In this document: in pieces, positions 1-8,861 of the stretch
How positions within the stretch are numbered: the stretch's first letter is position 1
How the letters are laid out: every line of letters starts with the position of its first letter
Origin: Pleurocapsa sp. PCC 7319
GTDB lineage: Bacteria; Cyanobacteriota; Cyanobacteriia; Cyanobacteriales; Xenococcaceae
DNA length: 64,000 nt
NCBI RefSeq assembly: GCF_000332195.1
Contig: NZ_KB235922.1
Coordinates: 6,111,322 to 6,175,321 of the forward strand
Reading direction: 5' to 3'
Position numbers and translations under genes: made by a program
Notes under the pieces: generated by a model
The model's input: only the letters and a program-made list of their open reading frames with translations
Databases searched by the model: none
Told to the model about the DNA's origin: nothing

Positions 1-1989
1 GGTCTGGAAAATGGCTCCGAAGAAATCAAGGGGTTAACGCAAGACAAAGATCCTGTGGAAACAGAAGCGAAAATTCTTCAGTCCCGCTCAACCGTCGTCA
101 AGTTAATTAGAGAACTAGGTCTTAAGGATGATGATGGCGAACCCCTTACATATAAGGATGTAGCTAAACATCTCAATGCCGAGCCAATTATAGGTACAGA
201 TTTATTACAGATTACTTTTAGCGACCCCGATCCAGAGGTGGCTGTATCTTTTGTCAAACGAGCTTTAGAACTGTATTCAGAGGGAAATACTCTCTATAGT
301 CGTAGTGAGACTGTAGCTGCACGAAATTTTATTTCTAAGCAGCTGCCTAAAGCAGAAGCTACTGTCAAAGAGGCTGAAGCTAATTTGCGTCAGTTTAAAA
401 ATCGGAATCGTACTGCTAATTTAGTCGAAGAGACCACGACAACAATTGATTCGATCGCTACAGTTGCCAATCAAATCGATCAAACTGAAGCCGAATTGAA
501 GGCTGTTAATGCTCGATACAGTAAGTTAACAAGTCAATTAGGCATGACCTGGCAAGAAGCTTCGGCAGTTAGTTCTCTTAGTCAATCTCTAGGGGTACAA
601 CGAGTATTTTCCCAGCTTCAGGATGTTAATGTAGCGATCGCACAAAAAAGAGGTTATTTGTCTGATAATGCGCCTCAAATTGTGAGGCTAAAACAAGAAC
701 AGGCAGATTTAACTGCTCTTCTAGAAGAACAGATCGCCAATACTTTGGGCGAACGGGGTCGAAATTTAGCTAACAAGGTAAACATATTGAGTTTGGGAGA
801 ATTAGAGCGCTCCCAACTAGCTGACTTTGCTGACTTAGGACTACGCAAAGAAGGATTAGAGGAAAAATTAGCATCTCTCAAAAATACCTATGCTGCGTAT
901 CAGGAAAAATCTGATAATTTACCACAATTACAGGAGCAGCAAAGAGAGCTACAGCGTCAAGTTGATGCGGCACAATCAACTTATGAGACATTGTTAGGCA
1001 AGTTGAGAGAAGCAGAAATCGCCGAACAGAGAAACGTGGGGAAAGTTCGTATCGTATCTGATGCTGCCATAGCAGAAGATCCCGTTAATCCTGATGGAAA
1101 GGTAATCGTGGCAGCAGGAGCTATGATGGGAGCCTTATTTGGGATGGCATTGGCTTTTATACTTGACCTCAAGGACAATACTATCAAGAACACTCAAGAA
1201 GTGGAAAGCATGTTTGCCTATCCTCTACACGGTATAGTGCCTAATCTGAATTTAACTGGCGATAGTAAACAGATGCGGCTTCCTGGAAGTGGCACAGCAA
1301 ACTTACCGGAGCAAATAATTTCCGATGTATCAATGATTCCTTTGAAAGAAGCATATCAGAATATCCAGGTCAATCTGAAGCTTTTAGATGCTGATGCCAA
1401 AAAACAAGTTATTGCCATTACAAGTTCAGTTCCTCAAGAAGGTAAATCTTCCGTATCAGCTAATTTAGCTATATCAAGGGCTCAATGTGGTCAGAAAATT
1501 TTGCTGATTGACGCAGATATGCGGCGACCGACTCAACATAATATTTGGGAAATTCCCAATCAAGTAGGTTTAAGTAACGTTCTCAATCAAAAAATTAAAT
1601 GGGAAGATAGTATTCAAAATGTAATGCCGAATCTGGATGTTTTAACTGCTGGTTCAATCTCAGATAATCCCATTGCTTTGCTGGATTCCTCCTTCATAAA
1701 AGCATTTATCGATAATGTATCAAAGCATTACGACCAAGTGATTTTTGATACCCCCCCTATAATTGGTATTGCAGATACTAAAATGATCGGCAGACTGGTA
1801 GATGGCTTTCTGTTTGTAGTACGTCCTGGAGTTGCCGATTATGGCAGTGCAACAGCAGCGAAGAAAATGTTGGATAGCACTGGACAAAAAGTATTAGGGG
1901 TAATTGTTAATGGAGCAGATATGAATAGAGAGCCATACTATTACAACAGTTATTATTATGCCAAAGATAATCTTGAAACAGCTAATTAA
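1..1989 (+). CDS. Polysaccharide biosynthesis tyrosine autokinase (Wzc/BY-kinase type), 5' partial
   Basis: The reading frame is open from base 1, so the true start lies upstream of the window; the GTG at 55 is only an internal in-frame codon. BY-kinases control length and export of Wzy-dependent polysaccharides at the inner membrane. The N-terminal part is a Wzz-like periplasmic region with long coiled coil, then a GNVR-type stretch and a transmembrane segment (VIVAAGAMMGALFGMALAF, about bases 1105-1165). The cytoplasmic CapB-like kinase follows, with Walker A (PQEGKSSVSAN), Walker A' (ILLIDADMRRP) and Walker B (VIFDTPP). The tail carries a tyrosine cluster (YYYNSYYYA), the usual autophosphorylation site. 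The polymerase and flippase genes follow on the same strand. The family call is secure; the polymer is unknown. Confidence 0.95.
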   Translation, partial: GLENGSEEIKGLTQDKDPVETEAKILQSRSTVVKLIRELGLKDDDGEPLTYKDVAKHLNAEPIIGTDLLQITFSDPDPEVAVSFVKRALELYSEGNTLYSRSETVAARNFISKQLPKAEATVKEAEANLRQFKNRNRTANLVEETTTTIDSIATVANQIDQTEAELKAVNARYSKLTSQLGMTWQEASAVSSLSQSLGVQRVFSQLQDVNVAIAQKRGYLSDNAPQIVRLKQEQADLTALLEEQIANTLGERGRNLANKVNILSLGELERSQLADFADLGLRKEGLEEKLASLKNTYAAYQEKSDNLPQLQEQQRELQRQVDAAQSTYETLLGKLREAEIAEQRNVGKVRIVSDAAIAEDPVNPDGKVIVAAGAMMGALFGMALAFILDLKDNTIKNTQEVESMFAYPLHGIVPNLNLTGDSKQMRLPGSGTANLPEQIISDVSMIPLKEAYQNIQVNLKLLDADAKKQVIAITSSVPQEGKSSVSANLAISRAQCGQKILLIDADMRRPTQHNIWEIPNQVGLSNVLNQKIKWEDSIQNVMPNLDVLTAGSISDNPIALLDSSFIKAFIDNVSKHYDQVIFDTPPIIGIADTKMIGRLVDGFLFVVRPGVADYGSATAAKKMLDSTGQKVLGVIVNGADMNREPYYYNSYYYAKDNLETAN

Positions 1990-2373
1990 AAGCTGCTGAG
2001 TTTTAGTCGTAGCACTATGTTATTTAGGATATACCTTCTTACTTTTTTATTCATCTCTGTTAGCAGTTAATAATCTAAAATTAAACCTAAATTCTAAAAT
2101 TCCAAACTGATTAGATTTTATGTATTAAAAGTAATTATCAGAAATAGTTTTTTAATAAAAATTAGTTTATAATTGTTCGTTTTTAGATATCTTCTATCAG
2201 CGTAATTTACCAATAATTTAATAATAGGATAGTAGAAAAGCTTATTTACTGTTGAATAGTATTTACATCGAAAATCAAAAAAACATCAGCGGTTTTCGTC
2301 GCGAAGGTTGAGCTTTTTTAACAACTCCTCGTAAACCAATGATTAAAACGTATTTTTTGATTAATTTAGTCTT
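1990..2373. other. AT-rich intergenic region between wzc-type and polymerase genes
   Basis: This 384-base gap contains no supportable gene on either strand. It is very AT-rich and ends just before the ATG at 2374. It could hold a promoter or leader for the polymerase/flippase/glycanase run, but no clear -10/-35, riboswitch or terminator is visible. Confidence 0.4.
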
Positions 2374-3636
2374 ATGAAATTAGCAATTCGCCCTTTTGAA
2401 TATATATTTGCAGTAATATCATTAATACTTTTTTCACAAGGCTTTTATACCGTAATTATAGGTGCTGAAAGTTTTCAGTCGGGAGAAGATATAGACAGCA
2501 TAATACTTCGTGTTGCCTTTTTATTAATCTATTTTCTGACTTTTTGTTTAATAATTCTTCGTTGGCAGAGAACATTAGCTTTTCTGGGAACCAATGTATG
2601 GCTATTATTTTTAGTTGGGTTAGCAATTGCTTCAATTACGTGGTCTTCTATTCCAGATGTTACCTTAAGAAAGGTCATTGCTTTAATTGGTACAACTTTA
2701 TTTGGATTATATTTAGCTTCTGGTTTTAATTTTGAACAACAGTTGAAAATATATGGTTGGACTTTTGGTATATCTATATTTTTTAGCTTTGTATTTGCCA
2801 TAGCTCTACCAGAATACGGCATAATGAACACAGAAGCTATTGTGGGCGCTTGGCGTGGAATTTATCCCCACAAGAATGGTTTGGGTGAAAGTATGTTTGC
2901 CAGCTTTCTATCTTTTTACTTATTATCTATTTCCACTTCCAACAAAAAGCATCAGTTATTGTTTCAAATCTGCTCTCTACTGTCGGTAATCTTAATTTTT
3001 TTCGGGGAATCTGCTACAGCTTTAATAAGTGCTGTATTTATTTTTTTGACAGCTCAGGGATTAAAGCCACTATCATTAAGATCTAAAAAAAATGTCTTGT
3101 TTATTTTGCTGTTTTTAATCCTTACTGCTCTACTAATCTTCCTGATTATGATCAATTTTAATGCATTTTTAATAGCCAATGACAAAGATACTACATTGTC
3201 AGGAAGAACTATTTTGTGGGATTCATTGTGGCATTTCATTCAACAAAAACCATGGTTGGGTTATGGTTATGGCACTTTTTTTTCTGGTTTAAGCAGAGAA
3301 GCAAATTTATTATGGCAAGAACATGACTGGTCTCCAGTACATGCCCACAATGGGTACATTCAACTCTGGTTACAATTTGGAATAGTCGGATTATCCGCAT
3401 TTACTATTGGATATATGGGGTGTTTATTTAATTCACTATTTCAATATTTAGTATTTAAAGAGCCTAAAATGCTCTGGGGATTTTTATTTTTACTTTATAC
3501 TGTTTTCCTGAATTTAACGGAAGTATCTTTTTTTGGTTCCAACAGTATTATCTGGATTCTATCCTTAGTTTCAATATATTCAATGAAAATAAAAACTAGG
3601 AAAATAAAAACACAAGTAGTAAAATCTACCAGTTAA
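2374..3636 (+). CDS. O-antigen ligase/polymerase family membrane protein (Wzy-like)
   Basis: This 420-residue protein is almost entirely hydrophobic, with roughly ten to twelve predicted membrane segments. It has the O-antigen ligase/Wzy features: a conserved block around residue 166 (YPHKNGLGE) and the loop VHAHNGYIQLWLQFG at about residues 322-337, matching the family's H-x-H-N signature before a hydrophobic helix. Members polymerise or ligate undecaprenyl-linked repeat units on the periplasmic face. It sits between a Wzc-type kinase and a Wzx-type flippase, 3 bases from the latter, so a Wzy polymerase role is most likely. Ligase activity cannot be excluded from sequence. Confidence 0.85.
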   Translation: MKLAIRPFEYIFAVISLILFSQGFYTVIIGAESFQSGEDIDSIILRVAFLLIYFLTFCLIILRWQRTLAFLGTNVWLLFLVGLAIASITWSSIPDVTLRKVIALIGTTLFGLYLASGFNFEQQLKIYGWTFGISIFFSFVFAIALPEYGIMNTEAIVGAWRGIYPHKNGLGESMFASFLSFYLLSISTSNKKHQLLFQICSLLSVILIFFGESATALISAVFIFLTAQGLKPLSLRSKKNVLFILLFLILTALLIFLIMINFNAFLIANDKDTTLSGRTILWDSLWHFIQQKPWLGYGYGTFFSGLSREANLLWQEHDWSPVHAHNGYIQLWLQFGIVGLSAFTIGYMGCLFNSLFQYLVFKEPKMLWGFLFLLYTVFLNLTEVSFFGSNSIIWILSLVSIYSMKIKTRKIKTQVVKSTS

Positions 3637-3639
3637 TTC

Positions 3640-4911
3640 ATGACCAAAAAAAGGTTTAATTCAATTTTTGGTAATTTATCCAAGAATAAAATACTAAGAA
3701 ACTCTTTGACAATTTTTCAATCTTTTATTCTAAGGTTAGTTATCCAAGGAATATACTTTGTAATATTGGCCCGCACTTTCGCTCCAGAAAAATATGGAGC
3801 TTACGTGGGAATAGTTGCCATAGTTTCAATTTTTATACCCTTTGCTAGTTGGGGTAGTGAAAAAGTCTTAATCCAAAATGTCTCACGCAATAGAAGGTTA
3901 TTTCAGGAATACTGGGGAGCTGCAATTCTCAAAACACTTATTTTCGGCTCGATATTTACTAGCATAATTCTAATAATATATAGCTTTATTTCAATCCCCA
4001 ATATTTCTATTTATGTTGTGTTTTTTATAGCCTTAGCAAATTTAATTTTTCTCAGGCTAAATGATGCAGTTAGAGATAGTTTTATTGCAGTTGGACTTTT
4101 AAACTACACTGCAAAAACTATTCTTTTAGTTTCTCTGAATAGGTTTATGGCATCTCTGTCATTCATAGCTTTCTTTGACAATCCGAGTATACTCACTTGG
4201 TCGATACTATACTTTTTGGCAACATTTGCTTCTGCCATAATATCTACAATAATACTCGTCAAGCAGGTAAGTTATCCTAAATTTGAGCTCTCAAAAGTAA
4301 AGCAAGATTTACTACTAGGTTTTTCTTTTGCTGTCGGTATTTCCGCACAAAATATTTATAACGACTTAGATAAATCAATGCTGGCCAAGTTATCTACATT
4401 AGAGGCGACGGGAATCTACGGAGCAGCATATCATGTATTAAATGTAACCTTGACTCCGATTCAGTCATTAATGTTAGCATCCTTTAGAAATTTCTTTCAA
4501 AAAGGCGCTTCCGGAATAAAAGGCAGTTTTGAACTATGTAAAAAATTGCTACCTATGTCTTTAGCTTATTCTTTGTTGGCAATCTTAGGAATAGTAATAT
4601 TTGCTCCTTTATTACCCAAAATATTAGGCTCTGAGTATGGAGATTCAGCGCTCGCCCTAATGTGGCTTTCGCCGACAATTTTTTTCCGGACTATGCATGG
4701 TTTTGCAGCAGATACTCTGACTGGAGCAAATTATCAAAGCGTCAGAAGTGTGACTCAAGTATTGGTAGCAATTATTAATGGTTTATTAAACTTTTTGTTA
4801 ATTCCTACTTTTGCCTGGCATGGAGCGATTTGGGCAACAATTACTTCTGAATTCCTCTTGATGGTTTTTTTGTGGGGCGCAGTTTATAAATATTCTAAAC
4901 AATCTGCTTAA
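3640..4911 (+). CDS. Oligosaccharide flippase family protein (Wzx-like, MOP superfamily)
   Basis: This 423-residue polytopic protein has about twelve predicted transmembrane segments. The N-terminal run (RLVIQGIYFVILARTFAPEK) and the layout resemble the polysaccharide-synthesis/MATE-like flippases that move lipid-linked repeat units to the periplasm. The C-terminal half has a typical Wzx-like block (GAAYHVLNVTLTPIQSLMLA). It starts 3 bases after the putative polymerase stop, so the two are probably co-transcribed and translationally coupled. Its pairing with Wzy- and Wzc-type genes supports the call. Confidence 0.87.
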   Translation: MTKKRFNSIFGNLSKNKILRNSLTIFQSFILRLVIQGIYFVILARTFAPEKYGAYVGIVAIVSIFIPFASWGSEKVLIQNVSRNRRLFQEYWGAAILKTLIFGSIFTSIILIIYSFISIPNISIYVVFFIALANLIFLRLNDAVRDSFIAVGLLNYTAKTILLVSLNRFMASLSFIAFFDNPSILTWSILYFLATFASAIISTIILVKQVSYPKFELSKVKQDLLLGFSFAVGISAQNIYNDLDKSMLAKLSTLEATGIYGAAYHVLNVTLTPIQSLMLASFRNFFQKGASGIKGSFELCKKLLPMSLAYSLLAILGIVIFAPLLPKILGSEYGDSALALMWLSPTIFFRTMHGFAADTLTGANYQSVRSVTQVLVAIINGLLNFLLIPTFAWHGAIWATITSEFLLMVFLWGAVYKYSKQSA

Positions 4912-4959
4912 CATCATACTTTTACATGCACTTATTGAGCTTAAAAATAGAATAATTGT

Positions 4960-6201
4960 ATGAGCAAAAAACACAATAGAAGGGGAAGACGTTCATTTTT
5001 ACTGGGATTGGGCGGTTTTAGTGCTATATCTTGCGCTAATAGATTTAAATCTTCGTCAATGCCAAAACGAGAATCCCATCAAGATTTCAGTAGTTTAACC
5101 CCAGAAATTAAAAACGGAAGGGTCACTAGTTTACGTAATCTAGCAGAATCTAAAGGGCTTATATATGGTGGATTTACCCAGAGAGATTCTGCAGAATTGC
5201 CTATAGACGAAAAGTTTCAGAGAATTTTTGTTAGAGAATATGGACTTGTAGTCGGTGGTTTTTTCGGGGTGACAGTTGGTCCCTTTGAAAATAATAGTTA
5301 TGATTTTCAACAAACTGATGCTTATTTCAATTTTGCTAGGGAAAATGACTTAGTTTTTCGCGGTCATCCTCTAATTTGGAATGAATTTAATTCACCTTGG
5401 TTAATCGATAAATTTAAAGCGTCTGATACTACCTCTGCCGAAATTGACAAAATTTTTGTTACTCATATTACGACACTTGCTCAACGCCATGCGGGAAAGG
5501 TACATTCCTGGGATGTAGTGAATGAAGCGATTAAAGTTGAAGATGGTCGCAGTGACAAGCTGAAAGACCCTACTATAAGTGGTGTTAGAGGCGAAAAATA
5601 CCCTACTTGGCTTAACTTTTTGGGTCCAAACTATATTGAAAGAGCTTTTCGTATTGCTGCTGAAGCCGATTCTCACGCCATCTTAACCTATAACGATAAT
5701 GGGCTAGTGTATAGTAACCCATATGGCAATAGTTATGAGGAGAAACGTAGAAGAGCAGTATTGAATTTGTTAGAAAAACTCTTGGCAAAAGGAACTCCAA
5801 TTCATGCCCTAGGCATTCAAAGTCATTTAGATGGTCATCGTAATCGAGAATTTGATCGACAAAAGTTCAGAAAATTCCTCAGTGATGTTGCCAGTATGGG
5901 GTTAGAAATTATTATTTCTGAATTAGATGTCAGTGACGAACAACTTCCACTAGATATTGTTACTCGCGATCGCCTGGTGGCAGAAGCATATTACGACTAC
6001 CTCTCCGTAGTACTTGATGAACCGGCAGTTAAGACTGTGATTAACTGGGGTCTGAGCGATCGCTATACTTGGTTAAGTGATTTTGCTCCCAGACTAGATG
6101 GAGCTGAGGTACGTCCATTATTGTTAGATAAGAGATATTTACGCAAACCAGCTTGGAAAGCAGTAGCAAAAGCTTTGAAAGAGGCTCCTAGTAGAACCTA
6201 A
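4960..6201 (+). CDS. GH10 family glycanase (endo-1,4-beta-xylanase-like), Tat-type lipoprotein
   Basis: This 413-residue protein has the GH10 fold signatures. VHSWDVVNEAIK carries the predicted acid/base E189, IIISELDVSD carries the predicted nucleophile E321, and GHPLIWNE is the family's substrate-binding H-x-L-x-W block. The N-terminus (RRSFLLGLGGFSAISC) combines a twin-arginine motif with a lipobox-like S-A-I-S-C, suggesting Tat export and membrane anchoring. GH10 enzymes retain configuration and cleave beta-1,4 xylan and related glycans. It follows the flippase by 48 bases on the same strand. That context suggests trimming or release of the cell's own exopolysaccharide rather than xylan feeding; this is inference. 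Confidence 0.93.
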   Translation: MSKKHNRRGRRSFLLGLGGFSAISCANRFKSSSMPKRESHQDFSSLTPEIKNGRVTSLRNLAESKGLIYGGFTQRDSAELPIDEKFQRIFVREYGLVVGGFFGVTVGPFENNSYDFQQTDAYFNFARENDLVFRGHPLIWNEFNSPWLIDKFKASDTTSAEIDKIFVTHITTLAQRHAGKVHSWDVVNEAIKVEDGRSDKLKDPTISGVRGEKYPTWLNFLGPNYIERAFRIAAEADSHAILTYNDNGLVYSNPYGNSYEEKRRRAVLNLLEKLLAKGTPIHALGIQSHLDGHRNREFDRQKFRKFLSDVASMGLEIIISELDVSDEQLPLDIVTRDRLVAEAYYDYLSVVLDEPAVKTVINWGLSDRYTWLSDFAPRLDGAEVRPLLLDKRYLRKPAWKAVAKALKEAPSRT

Positions 6202-6620
6202 ACTCAGCAAAATAATTGATGTTTAGAGGCTCGGGACTAAATGTCTTTACACTAAAGTCATACTAAATCAGATTGATCAAGGTAACAATTATTTTTCTGA
6301 CTACATGCGGCGCTTGTCCTCGAATGGGGAAACCGCCCTAAAGGACATTGTGCCCTTGTGGTATACCGCTTCGCATAAATCGCCTTTGTGACCTAAAAAA
6401 CAGAGGAATCACCTATACAAAAAGTATTTAGTATCACAAGTCAAAAGCTCTATCGAACGAGGTTTTGCATAGGTATTTAAATGTAAATTATATAAAGTTA
6501 AGATTTAGTCTTAATAAAGTTATCAAAAAATTAAGTAAAGTTTGATAAAGTTATTGGAGGGTTAAGTAAAGATTAAAAAAATAATATAATATTCTCAAGT
6601 ATCAGAACAACCAAATATCT
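6202..6620. repeat. Intergenic region with a GC-rich dispersed-repeat-like block and a 31-bp tandem direct repeat
   Basis: No gene is supportable here. Bases about 6303-6393 form a conspicuously GC-rich block in an AT-rich background, containing GCGGCGCTTG, GGGGAAACCGCC and ACCGCTTCGC. It looks like a dispersed cyanobacterial repeat; the string CCCTAAAGGAC recurs in another such block near 62028. Bases 6514-6575 hold two imperfect 31-bp direct repeats, each opening ATAAAGTTAT and including TTAAGTAAAG. They lie just upstream of the ATG at 6621 and may be regulatory. Confidence 0.5.
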
Positions 6621-7400
6621 ATGAGATCTAAGCGATCTAATGATTTTTCACGCCAATTTTTGGTGCCTACATATAATTTATCACCATCAAAAGTTACTAA
6701 ATTTTTACTTTTGATTATCTTTTTCTTAATATTTTTTAATCTGGGAGAAAGAGTAATTGTTTATTGGTTAAATGCTAACTATGACAATCAGTTTATTTCT
6801 CACTATTTTAATTTTGATCAAGAATCAAACTTTCCTTCTTTGTATTCAGCCTTAACTCTAGGATTTTGTAGCTATCTCTTGGCTCTGATTGCTGTGTTCA
6901 AAAAAAGTAGCCAGGCGATCTATGCGAAACATTGGAAAGCATTATCTTGGATATTTTTATTTTTAGCGATAGATGAGGCTTGTAGTATTCATGAGCTATC
7001 AATCCCAATTTTACGAAACGCTATCAATGCTAAAGGGATATTTTATTTCACTTGGGTAATACCAGGATTTTTCTTAGTAGTACTTTTTCTAATCACATTT
7101 AGAAAATTTATCCAAAGTTTGCCTATGAAAATAAAAATCATATTTATATCGGCTGGTGCTATTTATGTTACTGGTGCCTTGGGTATGGAGCTAGTGGGAG
7201 GATATCTCGCTGATAGTTCAGGATACAATACAGTGTATGGAATTGCCACTACTCTTGAAGAATTACTAGAAATGTTCGGTATAGTAATTTTTATTCATGG
7301 GTTACTAACCTATATTCAATCTCAATTAACAGAATTACACTTTTCCTTATCTTTTCACCGACCAAAAAAAAAAAATATTCAGACTCCTAAGTACAAATAG
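6621..7400 (+). CDS. Polytopic membrane protein of unknown function with buried D-E...H-E motif
   Basis: No named family is recognised. The 259-residue protein has about six or seven hydrophobic segments and a basic N-terminus. The striking feature is a cluster of charged, potentially metal-binding residues inside hydrophobic stretches: D118-E119 and H124-E125 (LAIDEACSIHE), and later E213-E214 and E217 (TLEELLEMFG). Such a pattern suggests an intramembrane enzyme, for example a metal-dependent hydrolase, but that is speculation. It follows the GH10 gene by 419 bases with its own repeat-bearing upstream region. A homopolymer run (AAAAAAAAAAA) near 7364-7374 encodes a lysine-rich C-terminus. 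Confidence 0.75.
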   Translation: MRSKRSNDFSRQFLVPTYNLSPSKVTKFLLLIIFFLIFFNLGERVIVYWLNANYDNQFISHYFNFDQESNFPSLYSALTLGFCSYLLALIAVFKKSSQAIYAKHWKALSWIFLFLAIDEACSIHELSIPILRNAINAKGIFYFTWVIPGFFLVVLFLITFRKFIQSLPMKIKIIFISAGAIYVTGALGMELVGGYLADSSGYNTVYGIATTLEELLEMFGIVIFIHGLLTYIQSQLTELHFSLSFHRPKKKNIQTPKYK

Positions 7401-7437
7401 CAATTTTCCATTCCAGCATTTGCTCTGGCTATAAAAT

Positions 7438-8469
7438 CTACTGGCTAACAGTCTGTAAAAAGTTGGGTAAAAATTTTTCAGGAGCCAGAAACTGATTATA
7501 AGCAGCACGATTTCCCATTTTCATTTCTAGCAACTCTTGCTCAGTTGTTTGTTCAAAATGCTCCAGGATTAAATCTCCTATTTTTTCCAGAGAGTTAACT
7601 GGAACTTTTAATATGTGTAGTTTTTCTTCATAAGGAATTACAACATCGGTATCAATTATTACTGGTATACGCCCAGCATTCAAAGTCATATATAAGCGTC
7701 CTGAATAATTACCAGTACCTCTAATACATAGAGTATAGTCACATTTATTCATATTATCTACAAATAAATTTTCTAAAAAAATTCGATTGGAATCATCTTC
7801 AAAGTAATAACTTTTATGAGGATCACTAATATTAAAATGACTATCTATTCGACTATCTGATGATAGTAATGCAATTGCAGTATCTCTTAGTTGAAGACTC
7901 ATTCCTTCTCGAAGTCTAATATCGATTTGACGTGCTATTTTCCCTTGAGATAAAACTAATTTAGATATCTTATTAGGCAAAAAAATTTTACCCAAACTAG
8001 ATAATTTACCAATAGAAGATATAGTTCCACAAAAACCAACAGCTGGTTTTTTTCCTTTAGGAAGTATCTTGAGAGTATCCAGCCTAATTTTAGTGCGATA
8101 ATTACTCCAAAAAGGACATTCAGTTTCAAATGTTTTTTTTAAACTTTTATATAAACCACAACGCAATATACTAGCTGTTGGTATATCCAACAAAACATCT
8201 GAGTCGCTTGTTCCATCAATAACTAAAGGTCTATTATATTTATCCGCTTCCATAGCAGCATCAAACACTGAATTATCAAAAACTAAAGTTTCTGGATTAA
8301 AAGCTTTTTGGGGATAAATAGCTATGTGGCAATTTTGAATCGAGTTGACCTCTGTATAGTTTGTTTGAGTTATGAATTTATCAAATATTTTATCCCTATT
8401 TTTTGGTCTAAGTGACCATAAGAGTTCGACGCGAGTATTATCAGGTGCATTGAAAGTATAGATTTTCAC
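7438..8469 (-). CDS. Exostosin-like glycosyltransferase
   Basis: This 343-residue protein carries the exostosin-family block CDYTLCIRGTGNYSGRLY followed by an aaGriPV-type loop (TLNAGRIPVIIDTD), which in this family forms part of the donor-sugar site. Bacterial exostosin-like proteins are usually glycosyltransferases in capsule or exopolysaccharide loci. No signal peptide or membrane segment is seen, so it probably acts in the cytoplasm. It is transcribed opposite to the surrounding genes, with a 392-base divergent gap upstream. Donor and acceptor are unknown. Confidence 0.82.
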   Translation of the reverse strand: MKIYTFNAPDNTRVELLWSLRPKNRDKIFDKFITQTNYTEVNSIQNCHIAIYPQKAFNPETLVFDNSVFDAAMEADKYNRPLVIDGTSDSDVLLDIPTASILRCGLYKSLKKTFETECPFWSNYRTKIRLDTLKILPKGKKPAVGFCGTISSIGKLSSLGKIFLPNKISKLVLSQGKIARQIDIRLREGMSLQLRDTAIALLSSDSRIDSHFNISDPHKSYYFEDDSNRIFLENLFVDNMNKCDYTLCIRGTGNYSGRLYMTLNAGRIPVIIDTDVVIPYEEKLHILKVPVNSLEKIGDLILEHFEQTTEQELLEMKMGNRAAYNQFLAPEKFLPNFLQTVSQ

Positions 8470-8861
8470 CGGTTATTATAGATTTCCGATTGTCGGACCA
8501 AAAAAACAGACTCATAAAATAGATGAGTAGATAAAAGTATAATAATTTGCATTACATTATTAATACAAAATAAATAATGTAATGCATTTAAAATTATACT
8601 TTGCTTAATCATCTTGATTGTCAAACTAATATTAAACTTATATTTAGCCTAATAATTAAAGTTAAAGCTTCAGTATTTTGAACTTATTAAATCACTAATA
8701 AAAATGGTAACATACAAATATTAAAAACCTGAAAATTAGCTATCCGTAAAATTACAAGTTCAAGACAAGATGGCTTGCAATCGCATGCTTGTAAGGTCAA
8801 TTTTACTATCTCATTTTTAACGCTTAGAGTAACTGACAATTTCAACTCAATATATTGAAGA
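8470..8861. other. Divergent AT-rich intergenic region
   Basis: This gap separates the 5' ends of two divergent glycosyltransferase genes, so promoters for both should lie here. No gene is supportable. The notable element is the perfect inverted repeat at 8548-8586, listed separately. Confidence 0.45.
8548..8586. repeat. Perfect 14-bp inverted repeat in a divergent promoter region
   Basis: TGCATTACATTATT (8548-8561) is exactly mirrored by AATAATGTAATGCA (8573-8586) around an 11-base AT spacer. Neither neighbour ends here, so a terminator is not expected. An operator for a dimeric regulator, or a cruciform-prone site, is possible. Confidence 0.6.

Noticed and set aside
2281-2345. Possible intrinsic terminator or riboswitch upstream of the polymerase gene
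   Set aside because: The pairing around GTTG...CAAC is only four bases long and no known riboswitch core is visible.
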